NCBI RefSeq assembly: GCF_002086735.1
Contig: NZ_MVIJ01000041.1
Location: 1-52,487 of the forward strand
Direction: 5' to 3'
DNA length: 52,487 nt
Source: Mycobacterium scrofulaceum
GTDB taxonomy: Bacteria > Actinomycetota > Actinomycetes > Mycobacteriales > Mycobacteriaceae
Below are positions 39,427 to 47,917 of the stretch, one piece after another. Position 1 is the stretch's first letter, and each line of letters begins with the position of its first letter. The notes under the pieces are model-generated. The model was not told the DNA's origin. It did not search any database and worked only from the letters and a program-made list of their open reading frames with translations. A program made the position numbers and the translations under genes.

Positions 39427-40611
39427 CTAGGCGGTGCCCGGTAGCTCCGGGGGGAGCGCGGGTTCGGCGACCTCGCGAGCGGGTCGCACCATCACCGTTT
39501 GTTCGCGGTTCTCTTCTTGGTCTTGGTCTTGGTCTTGTGGGGCGGGCAGTTTACTTCTGAACCGCCGTTTGAGCCGCCGCGCCGGCTTTTCGATCAGGAA
39601 CCAGCTCGCCGCGGCCAGCGGCAGCGTCGCGGCGGCGGTGACCCCGGTGAACAGCAGCGGGTTCAGGGTGATGAGCCCGCACACGAGCAGCAGTTGCTGG
39701 GTCGGGTACGCGTAGATGTACATGCCATAGGACAGATCGGTACGCAGTTTGAGGTGCTTGTTGCGGATCAGTGCCCCCGAGACGACCACGGCATAGGCCA
39801 GCGGGAGGGCGCCGACCACCCGGTAGTCCGGCAGGAAGCCGGCGGCCACGACGACGACGGCGCTCAGCGCGACGAGTGACCAGCGGGCCGGAATCAGATC
39901 GCGCCACTGATACAGGAACGCCCCGGCCGCGAACATGATCGCGGCCCGGCACGCCAAGAAGAACAGGGCGGTGCGGACGTCGCCCTCGTGTTGGGTCATG
40001 ACGTCGGGGAATTTGATCCCCGGCAGCGTCATCGCGCCGCCCGTCGCCGCCACCAGGAAAACGACGGAGACCCACCGGTGGTTGGCGAGTCCGACGACGC
40101 CGATGAAGGCCACGATGAGGTAGCACATCACTTCCCAGATCAGCGACCACAAAGAAGCGTTCCAGACGCCCGCGCTGGGAATCCCGGTGGGTGTGCCGCC
40201 GATATCGAACTTGACCAGCGCCACGGCGCTGTTCTTCAACACGAAGTCCAGCGATGCGCCCGAGGTGATGAGTTTGGTGAACGAGCCACCCCGGATCGCC
40301 ACGCTGAGTGGGGCGATGACGAACGCGGTCACCAGCAGGCAGACGTAGAACCCGGGCAGGATGCGCAGCGCCCGAGCCGCCAGATATTCACGGAGCCGAG
40401 GATTGCTGAGCCAGCTCGCTGTGATGAGGAAGCCTGAGATGGCAAAAAACCCGTCCACGCCTACGCAAAGCAGAAGCTGGAGAACGGCCCGGCTGTTCGG
40501 CAGGTGGCCCCTGATCGGGAAGGTATGCCAAAAGATCACCTCGCCGGCCAGCACCAACCGCCAGGCATTCAGCGCATTATTTCGCGGATCGAAGACCTGC
40601 CCGAGTTTCAT
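39427..40611 (-). CDS. Acyltransferase-3 family membrane protein, copy 4
   Basis: This 394-residue paralogue begins MKLGQVFDPRNNALNAWRLV, with EVIFWHTFPIRGHLP and DGFFAISGFLITASW. Its C-terminal tail is charged and contains a run of alternating Asp/Gln (DQDQDQ), encoded by a short CTTGGT repeat. It is transcribed first in the array and lies just beyond the rmlBC genes, which supply dTDP-rhamnose. An acylated rhamnosyl glycolipid is one possible product of the locus. Confidence 0.88.
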   Translation of the reverse strand: MKLGQVFDPRNNALNAWRLVLAGEVIFWHTFPIRGHLPNSRAVLQLLLCVGVDGFFAISGFLITASWLSNPRLREYLAARALRILPGFYVCLLVTAFVIAPLSVAIRGGSFTKLITSGASLDFVLKNSAVALVKFDIGGTPTGIPSAGVWNASLWSLIWEVMCYLIVAFIGVVGLANHRWVSVVFLVAATGGAMTLPGIKFPDVMTQHEGDVRTALFFLACRAAIMFAAGAFLYQWRDLIPARWSLVALSAVVVVAAGFLPDYRVVGALPLAYAVVVSGALIRNKHLKLRTDLSYGMYIYAYPTQQLLLVCGLITLNPLLFTGVTAAATLPLAAASWFLIEKPARRLKRRFRSKLPAPQDQDQDQEENREQTVMVRPAREVAEPALPPELPGTA

Positions 40612-40649
40612 CCGCCTCCCCCGTAGTCCGCACAGGGCCTATCGGCGTC

Positions 40650-40655
40650 ATCGTA
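40650..40655 (-). promoter_or_regulatory. Putative -10 element of acyltransferase copy 4
   Basis: On the minus strand CGATACGATGACGCCGA contains TACGAT 38 bp upstream of the start, matching copies 2 and 3 in sequence and distance. Confidence 0.4.
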
Positions 40656-40717
40656 TCGTGACCAAGCACCGAAAAGGGCTGGTTCACGGTATCTGAGGTA
40701 TCGCGCAATGGCAAATA

Positions 40718-40755
40718 AGCGGACCGCCCATATCCGCGTAAGCAGCGGGTCCGCT
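40718..40755 (-). terminator. Probable intrinsic terminator after rmlC
   Basis: On the minus strand AGCGGACC pairs with GGTCCGCT (8 bp), and inside the loop CCGC can pair with GCGG. The stem is followed by TTATTTG, a modest T-rich tract. It lies about 90 bp after the rmlC stop in an AT-rich 231-bp gap (40612-40842) that holds no convincing gene. It would separate the rml unit from the acyltransferase array. Confidence 0.45.
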
Positions 40756-40842
40756 GATGAATACAATCTCGCACCTGCTGAGTCGCCAAGTGCGTTGCGG
40801 GATAACGATCCTCGCATTTCGTTAAATTGTGTGGTCACGCGC

Positions 40843-41451
40843 TTATCGGTTACGCATTCCAGCGATAAACGCCTGCGTTTCCTGCCAGCTCGGCAAAAGG
40901 CCGGCGGCGCGCACTTCTTCGAAGCCGGGCGCCGCTGCGTCGCGGTCGGACAGGCTCGGCGGGGCGCCGTTCACCAGTGGCCAGTCGACCCCGATCGCCG
41001 GATCGGTCGCGCAGATCGTGCGCTCACGCTGCGGGTTGTATTCGGCCGAGCACAGATACATCACCGTCGAATCGTCCTGCAGGGCAAGGAAGCCGTGCGC
41101 CAGGCCTTCGGACAGGTAGATCGTCCTGCGGTCCTTGTCGTCGAGCAGCACCGAGTCCCATTGGCCGAACGTCGGCGAACCCTCGCGGATGTCGACCACC
41201 ACATCGAACACCGAGCCGCGCACACAGGTCACGTATTTGGCCTGGCTCGGCGGCAGCTGCGCGAAGTGCAAGCCGCGTAAAACACCGGCGGAGGAAACCG
41301 AACAGTTCGCTTGCCGGACATCCAACCGGTGACCGGCGAACTCGGTGAAGCCACGATCGGTCAGCCATTCGAAGAACAGGCCCCGGGAGTCGCCGTGAAT
41401 GGTGGGGGTGATCTCCCAGGCGCCGGGGATGGCGAGTTCGCGTACCTTCAT
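40843..41451 (-). CDS. rmlC: dTDP-4-dehydrorhamnose 3,5-epimerase
   Basis: RmlC epimerises C3 and C5 of the dTDP-sugar in L-rhamnose synthesis, which feeds the arabinogalactan linker and glycolipids. ATG 41451 gives 202 residues (MKVRELAIPGAWEITPTIHG), the M. tuberculosis length. Visible are VLRGLHFAQLPPSQAKYV with the active-site His, and EGLAHGFLAL. It starts one base after the rmlB stop. Confidence 0.96.
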   Translation of the reverse strand: MKVRELAIPGAWEITPTIHGDSRGLFFEWLTDRGFTEFAGHRLDVRQANCSVSSAGVLRGLHFAQLPPSQAKYVTCVRGSVFDVVVDIREGSPTFGQWDSVLLDDKDRRTIYLSEGLAHGFLALQDDSTVMYLCSAEYNPQRERTICATDPAIGVDWPLVNGAPPSLSDRDAAAPGFEEVRAAGLLPSWQETQAFIAGMRNR

Positions 41452-41452
41452 C

Positions 41453-42448
41453 TCACTGACCACGCTCTTCGTAACGGGCTTCCGCGGCGTCCTTCAAAGG
41501 GCGCCACCATGATTCGTTGGCACGATACCAGTCGATGGTGGCGCTGAGGCCCTCCTCGAAGTCGGTATGCTTTGGCGCCCAACAGAGTTCGTCGTAGAGC
41601 GTCGAAGGGTCGATGGCATAACGCAGGTCGTGGCCGACGCGGTCGGTCACGTGGTCGAAGTCGTCGGGTTCGCGGCCCATCATCTTCAGCAGCGTCCGCA
41701 GCACGCTGAGGTTGTTGCGCTCGCCTTCCGAGCTGATCAGGTAGGTGCGGCCGATCTCGCCCTTTTCCAGGATGCGCCGCACGGCGCTGTTGTGGTCGTC
41801 GACGTGGATCCAGTCGCGGACGTTGGCGCCGCTGCCGTACAGCTTGGGCCGTCGCCCGGTGAGCACGTTGGTGATCTGGCGTGGGATGAACTTCTCGACG
41901 TGCTGGTATGGCCCGTAATTGTTGGAACAGTTCGAGATCGTCGCGCGCACGCCATAGGACCGCACCCAGGACCGGACCAGCATGTCGGCGCCGGCCTTGG
42001 TGGCCGAGTAGGGGCTCGACGGGTTGTAGGGCGTGGACTCCGTGAACCGGTGGGGGTCGTCGAGCTCCAGGTCGCCGTAGACCTCGTCGGTCGAGATGTG
42101 GTGCAGTCGCGCACCGTGGCGCCGCACCGCTTCCAGGATGGTGAACGTCCCGACCACGTTGGTGTGCAGGAACGGCGCCGGGTCGTCCAGGGCGTTGTCG
42201 ACGTGGCTCTCCGCGGCGAAGTGCACCACCGCGTCGGACTCGGCGACCAGCCGGGACACCAGGTCGGCGTCGCAGATGTCGCCGACCACCAGCCGGATGG
42301 CGTCCTCGACGCCGGCCAGCGACTCGCGCCGCCCGGCGTAGGTCATCGCGTCGAGCACCGTCACGGAATCCTCGGGGTGCTCACGGACGGTGCTGTGCAC
42401 GAAATTCGCGCCGATGAAACCAGCGCCGCCGGTGACCAATAGCCGCAT
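41453..42448 (-). CDS. rmlB: dTDP-glucose 4,6-dehydratase
   Basis: RmlB makes dTDP-4-keto-6-deoxyglucose. The 331-residue SDR enzyme has GGAGFIG (7-13), the catalytic HISTDEVYG and YSATK, and ISNCSNNYGPYQ. ATG 42448 is chosen over TTG 42454. rmlA and rmlD are not in the window. It lies 26 bp after the F420-oxidoreductase gene, probably in one transcript. Confidence 0.96.
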   Translation of the reverse strand: MRLLVTGGAGFIGANFVHSTVREHPEDSVTVLDAMTYAGRRESLAGVEDAIRLVVGDICDADLVSRLVAESDAVVHFAAESHVDNALDDPAPFLHTNVVGTFTILEAVRRHGARLHHISTDEVYGDLELDDPHRFTESTPYNPSSPYSATKAGADMLVRSWVRSYGVRATISNCSNNYGPYQHVEKFIPRQITNVLTGRRPKLYGSGANVRDWIHVDDHNSAVRRILEKGEIGRTYLISSEGERNNLSVLRTLLKMMGREPDDFDHVTDRVGHDLRYAIDPSTLYDELCWAPKHTDFEEGLSATIDWYRANESWWRPLKDAAEARYEERGQ

Positions 42449-42474
42449 GGTCAAACCCTAACCGAGCGAGTCGG

Positions 42475-43341
42475 TCAGCTTGCGCGAGTCAGCCCCAGCG
42501 GTCCGGCCAGTTCACTGAGCACCGAGACGAGCGCGTCGTCGTCACCGGCGCCCAGCACCTGGATGGCCACGTGATCGGCCCCGGCGTCGCAGTGTTCGCG
42601 GAGTCGTTGCGCGATGGCCTCCGGCGTGCCGTGCGCGACCACCGCGTCGATCAGCCGGTCGGTGCCCGGCTTGCGGACGTCGGCCTCGGTGAAGCCCAGT
42701 CGCAGCCAGTTGTTCACGTAGTTGCTCAGGCCCAGGTAGAAATCGACGGTCTGCCGGCCGATCGCGCGGGCCTCGTTCGAGTCGGTGGTGAGCACCACCT
42801 TGTGTTCGGGGGCGAGGAACACCGAGCGTCCGACGAGCTCGCGCGCTTTGGCGGTGTGCTCCGGCGTCGTCAGGTAGGGGTGGGCGCCGGCGGAGCGTTG
42901 CGCCGCCAGCCGCAGCACGCGCTGCCCGAGCGCCGCCAGCACCCGCCGGCTGGTCGGCACCATCGCCGCATCGAGGTCGTCGAGGTAGGCCACGAGGGCG
43001 TCGTAGGGCTTGGCGTATTGCTGGGTGTGCTCCGGGTGCCCGACGCCGATCCCCAGCAAGAACCTTCCCGGGTAGGCCTTTTCGATGCGCTTGAAGGACT
43101 CGGCGACGGCCGGGGCCGGCGCGGTCCAGATGTTGACGATCCCGGTGGCCAGCTGCAGGGACGAGGTCTCGGCCAGGGCGGGCTCCACCCAGGCCAGGTC
43201 GGCGTCGGGCGATCCGCCGATCCAGACGGCGCCGTAGCCGAGCGATTCGATCCGCCGCGCCAGTCCGGGCGTGATGGACCTCGACCCCAGCCATACGCCG
43301 AACCGGCCCAGGTCCGGTTTGAGTGCCACCGGCTCGGTCAT
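42475..43341 (-). CDS. LLM class F420-dependent oxidoreductase (Rv3463-like), copy 1
   Basis: This 288-residue luciferase-like protein reads LGRFGVWLGSRSITPGLARR, SLGYGAVWIGGSPDADLAWV, ATGIVNIWTAPA and GRFLLGIGVGHPEHT. It is a tandem paralogue of the next gene. M. tuberculosis has a single such gene (Rv3463) between infA and rmlB, so this looks like a duplication. Rv3463-type proteins are thought to be F420H2-dependent reductases; the substrate is not evident. Confidence 0.86.
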   Translation of the reverse strand: MTEPVALKPDLGRFGVWLGSRSITPGLARRIESLGYGAVWIGGSPDADLAWVEPALAETSSLQLATGIVNIWTAPAPAVAESFKRIEKAYPGRFLLGIGVGHPEHTQQYAKPYDALVAYLDDLDAAMVPTSRRVLAALGQRVLRLAAQRSAGAHPYLTTPEHTAKARELVGRSVFLAPEHKVVLTTDSNEARAIGRQTVDFYLGLSNYVNNWLRLGFTEADVRKPGTDRLIDAVVAHGTPEAIAQRLREHCDAGADHVAIQVLGAGDDDALVSVLSELAGPLGLTRAS

Positions 43342-43363
43342 CCGTGTCCCTCCCTAACGTCTG

Positions 43364-44206
43364 CTAGCTCAGTCCGAGCGGCCCCGCCAGTTCGGCCAGC
43401 GCCGGAACCAGGTTTTCATCCTTCGTCAGGACCTGCACGGGCACGTGGTCGGCCCCCGCGTCGAGGTGCTCCTTCAGCCGAGCCGCGATCGCGTCGGGCG
43501 TGCCGTAGGCCACCAGCGCGTCGACCAGGCGGTCGCTACCCGGCTTGGTGACCTCCTCGTCGGAGAAGCCGAGCCGCTTCCAGTTGTTGCGGTAGTTGGC
43601 GAGCTGGAAATAGATGTCGAGCGCCCTGCGGCCCACCGCGCGGGCCTTCTCGGGGTCGGTGGTCAGCACCGCCTTGTGTTCCGGCGCCAGGAAGGCCGAC
43701 GGACCGATCAGCTCGCGGGCCCGCGCGGTGTGCTCGGGGGTGGTGAGGTACGGGTGCGCCCCGGCGGCGCGTTCGGCGGACAGCTTGAGCACGCGCGGGC
43801 CCAGCGCGGCCACCACCCGACGGTTGGCGGGCACGCCGAAGTCGTCGAGCCGCTGCAGATACTCCACCAGCGCGTCGTAGGGCTTGCGGTATTCGGTGTG
43901 CGCCTCGGGGTGGCCGACGCCGATGCCCAACAGGAAGCGGCCGGGGTAGGCGGCCTCGATCCGGCGGAACGACTCCGCCACCGGCTCGGCCGCCGCCGTC
44001 CAGATGTTGACGATGCCGGTGGCCAGCTGCAGGCTGGTCGTCGCCTCGAGGATGGGTTCCACCCAGGCCAGCTCGGCCGGCGGCGAACCGCCCACCCACA
44101 CGGCCCCGTAGCCCAGCGATTCGATGTCTTTGGCTTGTTCGGGTGTGACGCCGCGTCCGAACACTCCGAACCGGCCGAGGCTGGGCTTGCTGGCTGCATC
44201 GGTCAT
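43364..44206 (-). CDS. LLM class F420-dependent oxidoreductase (Rv3463-like), copy 2
   Basis: This 280-residue paralogue of copy 1 reads LGRFGVFGRGVTPEQAKDIE, ATGIVNIWTAAA and GRFLLGIGVGHPEAHTEYRK. ATG 44206 is used rather than an upstream TTG. It starts 29 bp after the kinase stop and lies 22 bp before copy 1, so it is probably part of the long minus-strand transcript. Confidence 0.86.
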   Translation of the reverse strand: MTDAASKPSLGRFGVFGRGVTPEQAKDIESLGYGAVWVGGSPPAELAWVEPILEATTSLQLATGIVNIWTAAAEPVAESFRRIEAAYPGRFLLGIGVGHPEAHTEYRKPYDALVEYLQRLDDFGVPANRRVVAALGPRVLKLSAERAAGAHPYLTTPEHTARARELIGPSAFLAPEHKAVLTTDPEKARAVGRRALDIYFQLANYRNNWKRLGFSDEEVTKPGSDRLVDALVAYGTPDAIAARLKEHLDAGADHVPVQVLTKDENLVPALAELAGPLGLS

Positions 44207-44235
44207 GGTTGTTCCCAACCCAGCGGGCGGCGCGG

Positions 44236-45711
44236 CTATTCCGGAAGGTCGACGTCCGCGGCCGGCGGGCTTTCGAGGGGCAGCAGCACGATGAACCTGG
44301 TGTCGCCGGGCGCCGATTCGACCCGCAGGTCCCCGCGGTGCTTCTTGACGACGATGTTGAACGCCAGGTCCAGCCCGAGCCCGGTGCCCTCGCCGAACGG
44401 CTTCGTGGTGAAGAACGGTTCGAAGATGCGCTCGCGCACCTCCTCGGGCACCCCCGGCCCGGTGTCACGGATCTCGACGCGCACCATGTTCTCGCCTTCC
44501 CGGCAGGTGCGGATGGTCAGCGTGCCGCCCTCATCGCGCATCGCCGCGATGGCGTTGTCGATGATATTGGTCCACACCTGATTGAGATCGCCTGGGTAGC
44601 AAGGTATTCGGGGAAGCGATCGGTCGAATTCCTTGACCACCGCGACGGCGGTGTCCCTGCCCAGCCGGTCGGCGAACATGGTGAGCGTGCTGTGCAGCAG
44701 CTCGTGCACGTCGGCCACCTGGAAAGGCGCGCGGTCCATTTGGGAATACTGCTTGGCGTCGGCGACCAGCGCGGAGATCCGCTTGCTGGCCTCCAAGATC
44801 TGGTTCAGCAGCAGCTCGCTCTCGACGGTGTAGGTCAGCCAGCGGATGGCCTTCTCCAGGGACGTCGACGCGCCGAGCTCCTCGGTCGCCGCGGCGATCC
44901 GCTCCAGCCAATCGGTGTCGATGCCCCCCTCGACGAAGGTCGGCGCGATGTCCCACCCGCCGTCGATGCCGTGGTCCTCGAGCCAGTCGCCGACGGCGTC
45001 TTCCAGATCGGCCGTCTCGATCGCGGTCAGGCTGGCCGAAGCCGACTTGGCGACCTGGGCCGCCACCTCCTCCTGCAGCCGCACCAGCGCCCGCAGCGCG
45101 TCCGGCGGGACGGTGCCGTCGGCGAGCATCGCCAGTTTCTGGCGCATGCCGGCGACCCGCTGCCTCAGCTCGGACGCCGCGCGGACGGTGGCCGCGGCGG
45201 GGTTGTTCAGCTGATGTGTCAGCCCGGCGGACAACTGGCCCAGCGCGAGCAGCTTCTCGCGGTTGTCGATGATCCGGCGGGTGCGCTCCTGGCCGACCGC
45301 CATCCCGTCGAGCAGGTGGACGGCCATCGGGAACTGGTCCTTCATGAAGTCGGCGAACGCGGGCGCGTCGAGCACGAAAAAGCGTGACGGCCTGGTGACG
45401 TACACCGTCGCGTCGTAGCTCTGCTGCTGCAGCTGCCCGGTGAACGCGCGCCAGGCGCCGCAATACACCCCGCGCTGCGACGTCCGGTTGGTCTCGATCT
45501 CCTGGCCGCCCGAGAGCTTCGACATCGCCAGCTCACCCTCGATCAGGACGTACAGGCAGGTCGCCGGCTCGCCCTCGACGCAGATCGGGCCGGGTGCGTA
45601 GGTCTCGATCTGCCCGTTGGCGCACAACATCGCCAGCTGCTCGTCGGTGAGCGCCTCGAACAGGAACAGGGTGCGCAGCTCGTCCGGCCGGCACGGCACC
45701 TTGGCGGTCAT
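44236..45711 (-). CDS. Sensor histidine kinase with an N-terminal cyclic-nucleotide-binding domain
   Basis: This 491-residue cytosolic protein has no membrane helix. Residues about 15-130 form a CRP-like cNMP-binding domain (GPICVEGEPATCLYVLIEGE). The H-box is LSAGLTHQLNNPAAA with H166. The ATPase domain has the N-box (DLNQVWTNIIDNAIAAM), G1 (DTGPGVP), F-box (FEPFFTTKP) and G2 (GTGLGLDLAF). ATG 45711 overlaps the stop of the receiver-reductase gene (ATGA), so the two are coupled and probably partners. The ligand of the sensor domain is unknown. Confidence 0.9.
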   Translation of the reverse strand: MTAKVPCRPDELRTLFLFEALTDEQLAMLCANGQIETYAPGPICVEGEPATCLYVLIEGELAMSKLSGGQEIETNRTSQRGVYCGAWRAFTGQLQQQSYDATVYVTRPSRFFVLDAPAFADFMKDQFPMAVHLLDGMAVGQERTRRIIDNREKLLALGQLSAGLTHQLNNPAAATVRAASELRQRVAGMRQKLAMLADGTVPPDALRALVRLQEEVAAQVAKSASASLTAIETADLEDAVGDWLEDHGIDGGWDIAPTFVEGGIDTDWLERIAAATEELGASTSLEKAIRWLTYTVESELLLNQILEASKRISALVADAKQYSQMDRAPFQVADVHELLHSTLTMFADRLGRDTAVAVVKEFDRSLPRIPCYPGDLNQVWTNIIDNAIAAMRDEGGTLTIRTCREGENMVRVEIRDTGPGVPEEVRERIFEPFFTTKPFGEGTGLGLDLAFNIVVKKHRGDLRVESAPGDTRFIVLLPLESPPAADVDLPE

Positions 45712-47393
45712 GATTCGGCGAGGTAGCGGTGCACCAGCATGACGGCCATCGACCCCTCGCCGACGGCGGCCGCGACGCGCTTGGCGGACTCGGCGCGCAC
45801 GTCGCCGGTGGCGAACACGCCCGGCACGCTGGTTTCGAGGTGGTGGGGCGGGCGGTCCAGCGTCCAGCCGCACACGTTGCGCAGGTCCGGCCCGGTGAGG
45901 ACGAAGCCGCGGTCGTCGCGGGCGAGCACCCCGTCCAGCCACTCGGTGCGCGGCGCCGCGCCGATGAAGATGAACATCCGGGCGCAGGTGACGTCCTCGA
46001 TCTCGCCGGTCTGGTTGTCGACCAGGGTCAGCCGCTCCAGGTGGTCGTTCCCGACGGCGCGGCGCACCTCGGTGCAGGTGCGCACGGTGATGTTGGGCCG
46101 CTGCCGGATCTGCTGGATCAGGTAGTAGGACATCGAGGCGTCCAGCGACGGGGCCCGCACCACGATGGTCACCGACTTGGCCTCACGCGACAGGTACATC
46201 GCGGCCTGGCCGGCGGAGTTGGCGCCGCCGACGACGTAGACCTCCTCACCGGCGCACTCCGAGGCGATGGAGACGGCGGCGCCGTAGTAGACGCCGCGGC
46301 CGGTCAGCTCGCCGCAGCCCTCCGCCGGCAGCTGGCGGTAGGCGACCCCGGTGGCCAGGATGACGGCGTGCGCGTCGATGGAGCCGCCGTCGGCGAACCG
46401 CACGGTCCGCTTGGGGCCGTTGACCTCCAGCGCGGTGGCGGTGCGGGCGGTGATGAGTTCGGCACCGAACTTCTCGGCCTGCCGCCGTGCCCGGTCGGCC
46501 AGCTGGCCGCCGGACACCCCGTCGGGAAAGCCCAGGTAGTTCTCGATCCGCGAGCTCTGGCCGGCCTGCCCACCCGTCGCGGTGCGCTCGATGAGCACCG
46601 TGCGCAGGCCCTCGGAGGCGCCGTACACGGCGGCGGCCAGCCCCGCCGGTCCGCCGCCGATGACGATCAGGTCGTAGAACTCCTGCGACGGGGTGGTGGT
46701 CAGGCCCAGGGTGTCGGCCAGCTGTGCGTCGGTGGGTTCGACGAGGGTGTCGCCGCGTTCGGTGACGACGACCGGCAGCCGCAGGCCGTCCTCGCCGGCG
46801 GCCTTGAGCAACCGCTGCCCGTCGGGGTCGTCGGCGCGGAACCACGAGTAGTGCAGCCCGTTGCGGGCCAGGAAGTCGCGCACCTGCCAGGACCGCTCCG
46901 ACCAGCGGTGCCCGATCACCTTGGTGTGCGGGATCGGGTGTTCGGGCGCCGCCCGCCAGGCGTCCAGCAGCCCGTCGATGACGGGGTAGAACTTCTCCTG
47001 CGGCGGATCCCACGGCTTGAGCAGGTAGTGGTCCAGGTCGACGACGTTGATCGCGTCGATGGCGGCGTGGGTGTCGGCGTAGGCGGTCAGCAGCACGCGG
47101 CGCGCCGCCGGGTAGAGGTCCATCGCCCGCTCGAGGAATTCGATGCCGCTCATCTGCGGCATCCGGTAGTCGGCGATGAGCACCGCGACCGTCTCGCCGC
47201 GCAGCTTGAGCTCCTTGAGGGTGTCCAGCGCGTCGGGACCCGAATCCGCGCGCACGATCCGGTGCCGGTCGCCGTACTGGCGGCGCAGATCCCGGGCGAC
47301 CGCGCGCGAGACGGAGGGATCGTCGTCGACGGTCAGCAGCACGGGCTTGCGAGGCTGACCTTCGGGGGTTGCGGGGCTCGCGGGGCTCGTCAT
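45708..47393 (-). CDS. Response-regulator receiver domain fused to a thioredoxin-reductase-like flavoprotein
   Basis: This 561-residue three-part protein starts with a complete receiver domain (residues 16-145): acidic D23-D24, phospho-acceptor D75 (LIADYRMPQMSG), T103 and K126 (LLKPWD). Residues about 155-232 look like a thioredoxin/glutaredoxin-type fold without an obvious redox Cys pair (HYSWFRADDPDGQRLL). Residues 238-561 are an FAD/NAD(P) reductase (GGGPAG, 246-251; VVGGANSAGQA). Where thioredoxin reductases carry CATC, this one has YYGAAVSI, so it cannot reduce thioredoxin in the standard way. The output of the two-component pair is therefore enzymatic, not DNA binding. Confidence 0.88.
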   Translation of the reverse strand: MTSPASPATPEGQPRKPVLLTVDDDPSVSRAVARDLRRQYGDRHRIVRADSGPDALDTLKELKLRGETVAVLIADYRMPQMSGIEFLERAMDLYPAARRVLLTAYADTHAAIDAINVVDLDHYLLKPWDPPQEKFYPVIDGLLDAWRAAPEHPIPHTKVIGHRWSERSWQVRDFLARNGLHYSWFRADDPDGQRLLKAAGEDGLRLPVVVTERGDTLVEPTDAQLADTLGLTTTPSQEFYDLIVIGGGPAGLAAAVYGASEGLRTVLIERTATGGQAGQSSRIENYLGFPDGVSGGQLADRARRQAEKFGAELITARTATALEVNGPKRTVRFADGGSIDAHAVILATGVAYRQLPAEGCGELTGRGVYYGAAVSIASECAGEEVYVVGGANSAGQAAMYLSREAKSVTIVVRAPSLDASMSYYLIQQIRQRPNITVRTCTEVRRAVGNDHLERLTLVDNQTGEIEDVTCARMFIFIGAAPRTEWLDGVLARDDRGFVLTGPDLRNVCGWTLDRPPHHLETSVPGVFATGDVRAESAKRVAAAVGEGSMAVMLVHRYLAES

Positions 47394-47542
47394 CGGGGTT
47401 AAGTATGCCCTCGTCAGGACCCGCGCGGCAGGTCGAGCGGGCCCGGTGAATTTCGCTGCCGGCGATTTTGGGTCGGGCGCCTGACCAGGTATCGTGGGAC
47501 AACGGTGCGTCATCCGCGCCGACTTTTTGCGTGCCCTGTCTT

Positions 47543-47562
47543 AGGAATTCCTTGGAATTTCC
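47543..47562. promoter_or_regulatory. Paired GGAATTyCC elements upstream of infA
   Basis: AGGAATTCCT (47543-47552) is a perfect 10-bp palindrome, followed in direct repeat by GGAATTTCC (47554-47562). They lie about 90 bp before infA in the 260-bp divergent gap (47394-47653). Function unknown. No clear -35/-10 pair was recognised in the gap. Confidence 0.3.
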
Positions 47563-47653
47563 TGCCCTTGGCTCACGTTTCTAGTCGGGCGAATGCTGCG
47601 CCGATATGGGCGCACACAGGATACGAAACCAAAGACGAGGATTGCTGAAAAGT

Positions 47654-47875
47654 ATGGCCAAGAAGGACGGTGCCATAGAGGTCGAGGGCCGCGTGGTCGA
47701 GCCCCTGCCCAATGCGATGTTCCGCATTGAGCTGGAGAACGGCCACAAGGTGCTCGCCCACATCAGCGGCAAGATGCGGCAGCACTACATCCGCATCCTG
47801 CCCGAGGACCGGGTGGTGGTGGAGCTCTCTCCCTACGACCTGTCCCGGGGCCGCATCGTGTACCGGTACAAGTAA
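47654..47875 (+). CDS. infA: Translation initiation factor IF-1
   Basis: IF-1 occupies the A site during initiation. ATG 47654 gives 73 residues ([20 protein letters not shown]) with the OB-fold core and the ending GRIVYRYK. An in-frame ATG at 47606 would add 16 atypical residues and is rejected. It is the first gene of the alpha-operon block. Confidence 0.97.
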
Positions 47876-47917
47876 CAGCCCGAAACAGACCACGAGAAAG
47901 AACAGGATCGAACAGCC

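Noticed and set aside
40612..40842. Small open frames in the AT-rich gap between acyltransferase copy 4 and rmlC
   Set aside because: They overlap a hairpin and -10-like element, lack ribosome-binding sites and show no protein motif. The gap is better read as terminator plus promoter.
45708..47393. Annotation as a thioredoxin reductase
   Set aside because: The redox CxxC expected between the FAD and NADPH domains is absent (YYGAAVSI instead), so only the fold, not the activity, is supported.
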